DNA from: Zoroaster sp. YZ-2022
Lineage: Eukaryota; Echinodermata; Asteroidea; Forcipulatida; Zoroasteridae
Assembly (NCBI GenBank): GCA_029582265.1
Contig: CM055819.1
Location: forward strand, 13,503,087 to 13,567,086
Direction of reading: 5' to 3'
DNA length: 64,000 nt
Below the pieces are notes generated by a model, which ran no database searches, was not told the origin of the DNA, and saw only the letters and a list, made by a program, of their open reading frames with translations. Made by a program: the position numbers and the translations under genes. Below are positions 10,578 to 21,800 of the stretch, one piece after another (positions within the stretch are counted from its first letter, which is position 1; the number at the start of each line of letters is the position of its first letter).

Positions 10578-13338
10578 AGGCTGTACAGTAAAATTGTTTC
10601 TAGTTATATGTTGCTTTTTCGTTTCTTTCTATCTGTTTACCGTGTCTTGTGTGTTTACTTTTGTTAATTTTCACTCTCTTTTTTTGTCTACAATGCCCAT
10701 TCCCCTTACTCACTTATTCCTCTATTTCTATTAAATATTTATCATTCTTTCTTCCTACATATTCAGGTCAATATGACTTATGAGCTCGAGCGGTAAGAAT
10801 GCAGCACTGAACCCCACAGAAGAAAATCGTGGTCTTCATCAGACTTACTCCCTGACAAACCGAGAAAAATTGAGGAAAAAAAAAGATAAATATTCACAGT
10901 GCCAAACCTTGATTGCATGCCAACTGTTTGAAGCAGCCCAACGGAATGATGAGAGGTTACTTTTGCAAATCGAAGATAAAGATCTTGTGGGTTTAGAAGT
11001 TTGCTATCATTGTCTTTGCTATATTGAGTATGTACCCAATTCTTGACAAGGCCAGATCCATCAGATAAAATAGCTATTTGGTACAATGATGCATAAATAA
11101 AATTCTGTGAAGAAGTCATCCAGAAGAGAATAATAAAAACAATGAAATTATTTTCACAAAGTCATTACATCGTAAGTTCATCAAGTATGTACAAAAAGTG
11201 GAGGGAGTTGACTGGAGTTGACCCACAATCTGAAAACACGTCTGAAAAGTACATTTCCTACGCTGGTAATTCATAGATCATTTACTAAGAATACAGTTGA
11301 CTTGGTGTACAGCCAATCTCTCGCTGCAAAAGAACTGGTATAGAGACTGCAGTTGGCTCAGATACATTATGTACTGATACTGATATATAGACAGCAGTGA
11401 AGGTGCTGGAGAAGCAGAGAGATTTTTACATGAAAGTACATATTCTTTACATGCACCAAAAAAAGGCTTTTTTTAAGTGTGCTAAAGGTTCAACAATACT
11501 AGCCAAAAACAATTAATGCCAGGGACTACAGGTTCACTTGTTGGAATATTTAGTACTTCAGAATTTTTTTAATTCTTTTCATTGCAAATTAGACCTTGAA
11601 GTTTGGATAACCTTTATCATGTATGAAATGGATTATTATTGACAGGTGCAAAAATGGATGGAAAAGGAGTATCATGACCATGACAAAATAAAGCAGTTAT
11701 TTAAATAACTTATTAATTGAGTGTATTAATGAAGAATGTGTTTTATCAATTTAAACATTGACAATTAATAACCAATACTGAACTTTTTAAAGATGATAAA
11801 AGATTTACAAATAATTGGTCTTTGATATAGGCAGGGTTAGATCCAGGGTTGCCCAAAGAGGCCGTGGGCTCAAGGCAAGGAGATGGGGGATTTGAAACGA
11901 AACCCCAAAATATTGAAATGTATGGTCAATTTAGAATGTTTTCACATGATCAATTAAATTGGAATACTACCCCACGACACCATGGATCATACCCTGGGAG
12001 TAAGGGGTAGAAGACTGGGGGATCAGACGTTCAGGGAGCAGTCGGGTTCAGACCTTTCATTCAAGGCAATTTTTTTTAAACTGGTTCATTTCTTTACAAT
12101 GACATCATCAAATATTCCCCAAATATGGAATCCCCTTTCCAAACTCTTCCAAACATAAAAAACATAGCCCATGTTAAATATTCAAATTATACAAAAGTCC
12201 ACATTGAAATGTACAGTTTACTAAGAATGGCCGAAAGAGGGCGCTATTTTTATGTCATTCAAATGCAAATATCTGCCAAACTGGCAAGTTTCGTGATTGT
12301 GTTTTTATATATTAGCAATTTACATGTAATGATCTATTAAACTATTTCCACGCTCATGCCTGATATGTCACAAAACTCAATTTCTGAACACATTTTCATT
12401 GCACACCCCGTGGTCTAGTAGTCAAGTCACACGCCGAACTTAACTCCCGTAGCCATAGTCTCTTGTCAAGTCGCACTTGGCACCACGAATGCGAGTTTTG
12501 TCATGAAACCTTTCTGAAGAGAAAACCATATTTACCAAGTTCAAACTTAATTCGGTTGGAGGAATTTAAAATTATATGGGATGACTGAACCGGAAGTTAA
12601 TCTATTCAGCACATTATATGTTATTTTCATTATATATCATAAAAACACATAGGCCTATCTCCTGAAGTAACTCTTGTTTTTTAGGTGTTCGAGCGACAGC
12701 CATAGCCAATAGACTAAATTAATGTATTTTTAAACAACTTTAGGTGATGACGCCGTAACATGATGAATCCCCAAACACCTCGAGTTTGTTTTTTACAAAC
12801 TCTATACCTCTAGTTATTATTATTACCGTTTGCTTAGTATAATGTAAAATTATTTGATTATTTACTTTTATTTAAAGGGAAGGTATTTACCATATTTGTT
12901 TAATTAACAAATTTACTCGGCGTAAAGTTGGTAATGTATCAATCATCATGATAAATTATTTCGTCTGAAGCAGAGTATAAGCAAACTGGACGTCCAAAAG
13001 ACACCCAAAGGTATTGCTGGCTAATACTATTGTCTGAAGTGCTTTTATCTTGGAGAAAACAGGAATTGTTCTGTCAAATTTACAAAAAGTAGATGGACAG
13101 CATTCACAGCAACATTTTGTAAAACCCTGGAATAGTTCTGAATTGTTTTCTCAAAAATGTGATCACTTATTGGGATGATACTTTCCACAGGTTTAATAGT
13201 TACATGTATATAAATCGAGAGGGATGAAATGAACGTATGTTATGAAATACCAATATTGTACTTCCCATTAAAACCTTCCTACAATCAGTGCAATTTTTGA
13301 AACAACCCATTCAGGCCACTCCAAGCCATTAGGGGACC
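10578..13338. other. Non-coding stretch upstream of the flavin-reductase gene
   Basis: No exon could be supported. A short candidate, TCAG followed by ATGACTTATGAGCTCGAGCG then GTAAGA at 10765-10793, has splice-like ends, but its phase does not fit the exon at 14542. A tRNA-like word CCGTGGTCTAGTAGTCAAGT occurs near 12408. The remainder is AT-rich and includes degraded repeats; it may contain the unseen first exon and promoter of the plus-strand gene. Confidence 0.4.
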
Positions 13339-13342
13339 GTAC

Positions 13343-13603
13343 TCAAGTTCCCTCAGCCTTATGTTCCCTCAGCCCTATGTTCCCTCAGCCCTATGTTCCC
13401 TCATCCCAAAATAGACCCTATGTTCCCTCAGCCCTATGTTCCCTCATCCCAAAATAGACCATAGGGTCTATTTTGGGATGAGGAACATAGGGTTGAGGGA
13501 ACATAGGGTTGAGGGAACATAGGGCCTAATTTGGATTTAAAAAAATGTTAGGCATTGAGGGAACATAGGGCTGAGGGAACATAGGGCTGAGGGAACATAG
13601 GCA
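13343..13603. repeat. 16-bp tandem repeats arranged as a large imperfect palindrome
   Basis: Units of CCCTATGTTCCCTCAG run on the left; after a centre near 13463 they return as the complement, CTGAGGGAACATAGGG. Words such as CCCAAAATAGACC pair across the centre. Minus-strand ORFs here only translate the repeat. Confidence 0.85.
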
Positions 13604-13735
13604 TGACCCCGCCATTAGCTGTTGCCAGTGGCCTCCTATGGTTACCCTTCTGTGCACTGTCACACCACTGAGATTGCAGGGTAAGGTGGCCTCCCATCGA
13701 TACATTGCAGGCCATACTAATATGTTCAAACATTT

Positions 13736-14185
13736 ACAGTGGCCTTGGGTGGCACACAGTTGATTTTGTAAGATTACTTGGAAAGGACAGCAGGCTTGTA
13801 TGTACTAAAGGTTGGTGAAGAACATATTGAAATTTTAGTGGATCGGTGGCCTCCATGTGTAGAAGGGTTAATATATTACTGTCTTTTTGACCAGCCTGAA
13901 CAATACCGGACAATGCTTTTACCAGTCAAAAATGGTCAACTCATTTTGACCTGTAAATGTACTTACTGCACGTAAGGTTTGACAGTGTTTGACTTTTAAG
14001 CACTAGATATAGCCTACCATGGCAAGTATATCAACATTTTGACTGATTTTGACCCTTGTAGTGGTAGGAGGGTTAAGGAAAAGAAAAAAGATAAATGTTG
14101 ATCATTACTGTTTGTAGATTGGAGAGTAATGCCCACAAATTATTGTGCATGAGTGAAATACACTGTACTATGAAAAATGCCCTTT
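13736..14185. other. Non-coding, diverged interspersed repeats
   Basis: GTGGCCTCCATGTGTAGAAG at about 13847 resembles GTGGCCTCCATGTGTAGCAG at about 49740, so part of this is a repeat shared with RRN3 intron 4. No gene is supported. Confidence 0.4.
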
Positions 14186-14189
14186 TTAA

Positions 14190-14491
14190 CCCTAACCCTG
14201 CCAGACGCAGCAAAGTGCATCAGGTGGAAAAGTCTGGTGCACTTTGATGGATTCAGCTGTCAACACCAGTGCATAAGCAGCCAAGTCTGTTTCTATTGAG
14301 AGCTGGTCCCATTGAACAATGCCAGAGTTGTATCCTGCTGCATTTGGTGACCACAGACTCTGAGGCAGTTCGGCCTTGAGATTTGTGACCTGATGGATCT
14401 TGCTGCACTGGGCAGTCAAGTCACTTTGACAAATGATGCAATCTGTTGCGTCTGGCAGGGTTTCTAGCCAAAATACCCTGGAGGGTTAGGG
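14190..14491. mobile_element. TTAA-flanked MITE, family CCCTAACCCTGCCAGACGC
   Basis: TTAA at 14186-14189 and 14492-14495 bound an element that starts CCCTAACCCTGCCAGACGC and ends GGAGGGTTAGGG. A subterminal pair, CTGCCAGACGCAG and TTGCGTCTGGCAG, is also inverted. It ends 50 bp before the first supported exon of the flavin-reductase gene. The CCCTAA words are not telomeric repeats. A related terminus (AAACCCTAACCCTGCAACAG) occurs at about 36946. Confidence 0.7.
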
Positions 14492-14541
14492 TTAAGGTGT
14501 TTACAACAACTCTATTTATAATAATTGTTGTAGCATACAAG

Positions 14542-17500
14542 CCAGCTGAAGACAAACCAGCAGAACCCAGTAACTCCTCTGGAATCTCAACAGCTGAATT
14601 AGCCAAACAAAAGCAAGCAGACCTCATCAGAAGCTTCAGAAATGTCATGAAGACTGTTCCATCGCCAGGTGGGTAATGGTAGCTTAAAATGAATATCTGC
14701 AAACAATATTATAGGCCACAGATGAAGGTTTATCCATAGACACACAGCGCCAGGAAAATTTAATGAGCAATTCCATAGTTACGTTACATTTTGGATGTTT
14801 AATAACAGATTCTCTGAAATAATTAGCAAATACAGCTCTAGTTTGTCTTAGGTTTTGGTCCAAGCCTGGCATGGTCACCATTAGGGCAATTTCATGGTTA
14901 CTCATGTTACATTTTTTGAAGTATTGGGCCTACTTTTAATGCCATAGTTTCCTTATTTATATATTTCACTCGTCAGTTTTTGCACAGTAGTTGCATTATA
15001 CCCAGACCTTATTCAGCAAAAAATAAGAAATTCAGAAACCTGTTATAATATGAACACTATATGTGACCATCCACCACAAAGGGGCTGTAAAGTCGAAAAT
15101 TTCACATTTGGAGGTTCATACATTTTTGGAAAGAGTATATCATAAGGTTTAAAATGATACCACACACAAGTCATTCCTACATTCCTACATTGTATGCGAA
15201 GTTTTGGTGTATCAAAGTCATTACACTAATTACTTACACTTTCATATAAACTTGTGCGATTCTCGCGTCAGTTTCGTAAGTTTCTTACATTTTGTACAGA
15301 TTTATGAACTCATTGCCTGAAAAAAAACGTGGATTTCATGATTTTTGAAATTGAATTTAATTTTGAAATTTTCAGAACTAAAGGAGAATATTTCAAACTT
15401 TTCATTTCTGAAAAAAACCAAAATGGCCAACCGACTGATTTTTCATGCATTTCAAGCCGTACTGCTAAATCAACGTGTGCGACTTTACAGCCCGTTCGTG
15501 GTGGACAGTCACATATGTTCGAAAAATTTAACATGAGTAACCAGTATTTTTCTCTTATATAGTATATACATATCAACAAATTTCTGAAATTATTGAATTG
15601 AGCTGAGTAAAGTCTGGGTATAATGCAACTACTGTGAACAAACTGATGAGTGAATTATATAAATATAATTTCTCTGTATAAATGAGCACCCCAAATGATC
15701 AGCTTGGGTCACCCACCCTCTTGAAAGATGGTTTGAAATAAATAAATAAATAGCCATGACAGTGTCTCCAATAGATCATGGCAGAGATGAAGTTTGTGCC
15801 CTCGCTTTAACAATTTAAGCATTGAGCAATTGAAAATAAATTGTATATAATTCTGGAAATTATAAAGACAGGCATTGTTGTTGATTGTGCTTTATTAGTT
15901 GTCGTGGTGACAGCTGCCAGCTATGTAGACTCTCAATGTTGCTTGAAGCGTGGTGTTACATGTAGCTCCTTCACCAGTGTGTCTATGCTTCCACCAATCA
16001 TCTCATTGTGTATTACAAGGCCAAGGTGAGTAACAAACCCAGTCATATAGATTGGTGAAATTCTTGCGTCGGGAGATAAACAATTGATTTAATTTTGCCA
16101 TACACCGACGTGTGTTTAGCACTGTATGCTCAGCTCAAACCCAGTCATGAGGGGGCACCAGTAAGGGATGTCTGGGGTTAAAGGGGCAGTATCGTCACAA
16201 TCAGAGCAGACTTTCAACAGGGCATTGAAACGGTGTCCTAGTTCAAGATGAACATAGTGATTGAACATTGCTGGCTCATTTATGCAGCAGCACTCCGATT
16301 CCATGCCCTGTTGATCGTGATGATATTGTCCCTTTAAGAATTGTACTTTTAGGTTTCAGTGGACCCAGAGTGACTCAAAATTGGCAATGGTTATGTACAC
16401 AATAAAAAGCAATTCAATAACCCCAAATTTGGAGAATGTGTGATAATTTTTGATCATTTATAAATTGGCCATGGCTACTTTTACAGAGATTTGGGGGTGG
16501 GGCATGTACCATTTCCCCCCACCTCCCTGGATTCACCAATAGTTATTACTATCCTGCCCCATGAGCACAGAAAATGTGTGCTTAGCAAAAAGATTGCCAA
16601 CTACATTTTCACATAATGTATATTGCTTCTGGCATTTTCTCAGCTGAATTTTGCTGAACAGATAAATTTGCCAAGCATTGTTTTCTGCTAACTAGTCCAT
16701 ATCCTCTTTTGTTTCCGTTCTCAAATTTGTTTATATTATTTGGATTTGAATCTTGAATATGATTTTTTGTATTTGCAAAAATGTTCCAAATTTGAAATGA
16801 AATGTTGAAATGTTTGAATGAATGCCGGTCAATTTCTTTGTTAAATTGTTGATCTTCTTACAGTCGAATGCATTCTCTCCTGAAGGATACTAGAAATTTT
16901 GCTGTGAATGTACTCGCCAAAGATCAGGTATGATGAGTAATTTGGATCTTCTTGTGGCAGTTTATTTTAAACTGAAACGTTAGGTATATAATTGGTCATT
17001 CAAAAATAGCCAAAAGGATGAATTGTAATGTGAATGTACTTGGTGTAAAACTGATGATGGTATCGATCTTCCCTATGAATAATTTTGTCTGAGGTGCTGT
17101 CCCTTTTAAGAAAAGTGAAATTACTTTCAGTTTAATTTTCCGGTAGAGTACTCCTACGTTCTACATTAGTATAAATACAACAACAAATTCAGTTGAAAAC
17201 ATATTTTGGAGAAAATAAAACACAAACAACACCAAATTTGTCAGTCTTCCACAATAAATGTATTTGAGTTAACCTTTAATGTTAATGCCATTCTCCATTA
17301 TGCAGGTGCATTATGGGGTTCATTTCTCCAAGCTGGCCAGGGATGACGAAGATCAGTTCAGTGCTGTGCCTCACAAACAAGGCCTCTCAGTGAGTACAGA
17401 ATTTTAAACAAAACTGCATACATCAGGGGTAGAAATTACCACTAGCTCACTAGAAGGACTACTACATCTTCTAGTTTTGATAGTCCGGGAACTAATGTAC

Positions 17501-18822
17501 GAAATTAAGAAACACATCATCACAATTCAAATATACAATGATTATTGCTGACTGCTCAAGGCAGTTTAGCATTGTACAGAAAAACTGACGGTATAAACAT
17601 GTTTGAATGAGTTTGTAAATTGTGAAACTAATTTTAAAGCTCTCTTTTAAAACAGTAAACTACACATGAACTTTTTATTTATTCACGCTCTTTGCATTGT
17701 AACTTAATGACCTGTCAAAGGGCTACTAAACCCTAAGGAGGACAAATACAATTCCGTTGTTACTGGCTACCTGCTGGCTACCTGCTGGTTTAAACTCAAC
17801 TTTGAGACTTGTCAGTGTTACAATGTCAAGCCTAGTCAAGACAAACCTAGCATGCACAAAAATACACATGCAAATATCAAAGCCTGTCTGAGATAATGGC
17901 GTCAAATATGTATATTTTATGCTATATGTATATTTCACGTGCAGTGCTCAACATATCTGTAGCAAAGCTTGTGGCAAAGGTCAAGTGCTAAGAGAAAAGA
18001 ATATGATTGTTCAATAAGGGATTGTCTACTATCTGCTTTATAGTTCAAGTACTAAGAGTCACACTTATTCCATATATAATGAGTTACAGGGGTGTCATCT
18101 CCTTGAAGTTGAATGTAATACTTTCAGGATTTCTACAACTACTACTATCCTATAACCACTAGGGGGGTCGTTGGGGCACCACTGTGCAACCAGCTCACTT
18201 CACCTTTCTCGGTTCTCCACTGCCCTCTGGGAATCGGCAAACTCCAGACCTGTCCAGTCTTTGTCCAGTCTTTGTCCAATGTTTGATCTTCCCACATTTT
18301 CTTCTGCCTGCATCGTATTCTTCCTCCTCTCACTGTGCCCAGCAAGCTGGTCTTTGCCAGGCTGGATGATCTAGGGACAAGACCATACCACTTCAGCTTA
18401 CGCTTCTTGACAGTGGTCAGGAGATCTTCATACGGTTCGATGGCTTGTATGATCTTGCTGTGGACCTCCTCATTTGTTACATGGTGTTTTTATGAGATGC
18501 CCAAGATCTTGTGGAAACATCTCATTTCCATGGCATAAATTTAACTGAATCATAAAACAGTCGTTTTTAACTGATTAAATTCTTGCATTGGGTGATAAAC
18601 AGTTGATTTGATTTTTGCCAAGTCCCCACCTGAGTCGCCTGTTGATTTTTTGTGTGTGTGTAATCATGCAGTGTTTCATACATACATTGGTGTAGGGCAA
18701 ACATCAAATCAGTAGTCATCATATTTCTCAAGGCTGGATACAATTTCTGTGACTATCCAAACTTCAAAATGCGACTCGTCGGATTGATAGGTTTAGAAAT
18801 TGAAACTTAGAAAGTGTTTGTC

Positions 18823-18857
<35 letters not shown>

Positions 18858-21800
18858 AGAAGATTTATAATGCACACATATCCACCAAGAAGTGCTCAAG
18901 GCGCTTTACAGTAAACAAGAAATCATACAATAGCATAACAATACAATAGCAAATGCAATATAATACTAAACAAAAAGATAAAAAATGCATAAATGAATGT
19001 TAGTAGTCCTTATAGGCAATACACATAAGATGAGTTTTTAAGTTTTTCTTGAAGGAGTAAACAGTTTGAGATTCACGAATGTACAGGCAAATCATTCCAA
19101 AGGCGTGGAGCCACAACTTCAAAAGATCTGTCACCCCAAGAATGTTTAGACTTTTGTTCAGCCAGCAGAAATTTTGCAGTGGAACGTAACTTGTGAGAGT
19201 GATTTTGTTTCCTTGCTAAGGGTGTGCCGATCATTGAGGGGACAGCAGCTGTACTTCAGTGTCAGGCTCATGATACCCACCTGATTGGCGACCATCATGT
19301 GTGGTATGGTGAGGTAGTAGACGCCCAGTTAGACACGGTTACAGATGGACAACAACCCTTGCTCTACTTTGCTAGGTATGTATTCTTTTAAGATGGGTCG
19401 CATGTGTTTTTCATTATTTTACTGGCAATATCCGACAATTATATCTTTTTCGAAAGGAAAAAATTACTTTTTAGTGAGATATTTCATAAAATATAAATGT
19501 ATGTGTATGTATTCCTGTGTATAAATGTATGTGTATACAATCCGTGCATTGTGTGTATGTAGTGAGACCAGAGATGGAGCAGCTAAGCGGGGCTATATAT
19601 CTATTTTCTAGGCTGTCGTAAAATTCTGCGACCAAACTGTTCTGATGTGTCTTGGACAAGGCTACATCAAAGTATATTTTCCATCATGTGACAATGTGCA
19701 GCATATATGCCATCAAGCATTTCAGGACCACAATTGATGCCCACGAAATGATGAAAATTGGTTCAGATTCCCCTAGAGAAGTTTAAGATTCCTGTGATAA
19801 TCCTCTCCATTAATTTACCCCAGCAACGAGAAATGATGTTGCTGTCAATCTGTGCCAGTCTTAATACACACATTGCCAAGATTTTACCAAACCTCTCCTG
19901 GCCCCCCTATTGGTGTCACAGCTCATTTAGGTCAGTCGGTGATGAAGCATTCATGAAAGCATTTGAAGACACCACACTATTGTTTGAAGACTGGTCGCAC
20001 GAAGCTCACCTACGCTTGACTTGGAACTATGTAAGGAGAAATGGTAAAGAGAATGCCATACCTTTGATAAGGTGAGGACTGGATATCAAGTACAGTTGAT
20101 AACATATAGAGAATAACAACGACGACGACGACACAGTAGTGAAGATTACACGTTGAAAACCTGTCCATTGTGGTCATGTTCTACAGGCCCTTTTGACAAC
20201 AACATTGTTAATAATACTACTAATAATAATGTAATAATGTGTGGACTTATATAGCGCACGTATCCACCAACTGAGTGGTGCTCAAGGCGCATTATATTAT
20301 TACCCCTGCTCATAAGGCTCATAAATCATTCCTGAAACCGTCTCAGCTCCCTGGGGAGTATACAGCTCAATTGCTGCCATTACAGCGCATATAGGGATAA
20401 CCAACCAACTCTGCCCTCACAGGTACCCATTTAACCCTCGGGTGGAGAGAAGCAATTATGGTTAAGTGTCTTGCTCAAGGACACAAGTGTCACGGCCGGG
20501 ATTCGAACCCACATTCTGCTGCTAACACCAGAACTTCAGTCCGGTAAGCTAGACCGCTCGGCCACGACACTCCACATATAATGATAATATTGGAGTCATA
20601 TTTAGCATGAAATCTATCAATACTAAAACTTTCTCAACTACCTGGGGAGTATACAGCTCTGTGCTGCCTTAATCAGTGCTACAAGGGCCAATCAAACACA
20701 ACATCCATCTCTACCCTCACAGGTACCCATTTTTACTCTTGAGTGGAGAGAAGCAAGTACAGCTATGTATCTTGCTCAAGGACACAAGCGCCACAGTTGC
20801 GGTCAGGATTGGAACCCACATTCTGATGACTCGGCTATCAGAGCACAAGTCATGTCATTCCATAATATAGGAAATGAAGGACCTAAAAAAATCACTTGTA
20901 CACTTACTATAGCGAGGCTAGACTAGTCAGTAGTTGGTATCTGGACTCAAGCATGGATTGTGAATGTGAAGTCGCTTGCAAATTGTATGGAAACTTTATT
21001 GAAAGTGTCTTGTGAAAGTTTTGGTTTGTAAATACAAACACAATAAGCACAAACACAACAGAACACTTTTATTTCATAGCTAAATCTTTTGATCTTTTTC
21101 TAATTAAACTTATGATCTTTTGTTTAGAAATGGCATCAAGAAATACAATGCACAACACAAAGACAAGGTATGAAATGTGTCATGATAATGGCAATAATGT
21201 CTGCATTGACATTGGTACAAATAGACAATAAGAAACAAGGATCATTTTTTATTTATTTTTTTAATTTTTTTTTTTTATGCAAATTCGCCCCACACAAGGC
21301 CAATGGCCACTCCAAGGTGGGGGCTACTAAGTCATTGAGTTGTTACAACGACTCCACACTGAAGAAACCAGCCCCTCGCACCGAAACAAGACAAGTTAAT
21401 AACAAGCCTCTTCACGGTGCGAATAGGACTGGGAGGGGTAACTAGTTCAGAACAAGGCAGTTGTTAAACTGCCTCTGCCCCTATAAGCAATTATGGTTAA
21501 GTGTCTTGCTCAAGGACACAAGTGTCATGGCCGGGACCCGAACCCACACTCCGCTGCCAACACCAGAACCTGAATCCAGCAAGCTAGACCGCTCGGCCAC
21601 AACACTCCACAAATTTTACAGGTTAAATTTTACAGGTTAAATCTTAATTCTCTGAGAATTAATCAACTAATAGCAAAACTATGTGTATGGTAGTGTGGTC
21701 TGGGGGATGGTAAAGGTATGATCTGATATATCACATCAAACTATCATATTGTACCCCCCCCCCCCCACAATGAAGATATACATGTATATTAGCTTAGAAA

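Noticed and set aside
10765..10793. Short exon MTYELER upstream of the flavin-reductase gene
   Set aside because: The splice-like edges are acceptable, but the phase does not match the exon at 14542 and no other support exists.
14186..14495. Interstitial telomere (CCCTAA words)
   Set aside because: Only one or two CCCTAA units occur, at the ends of TTAA-flanked elements. They are transposon termini, not a telomeric array.
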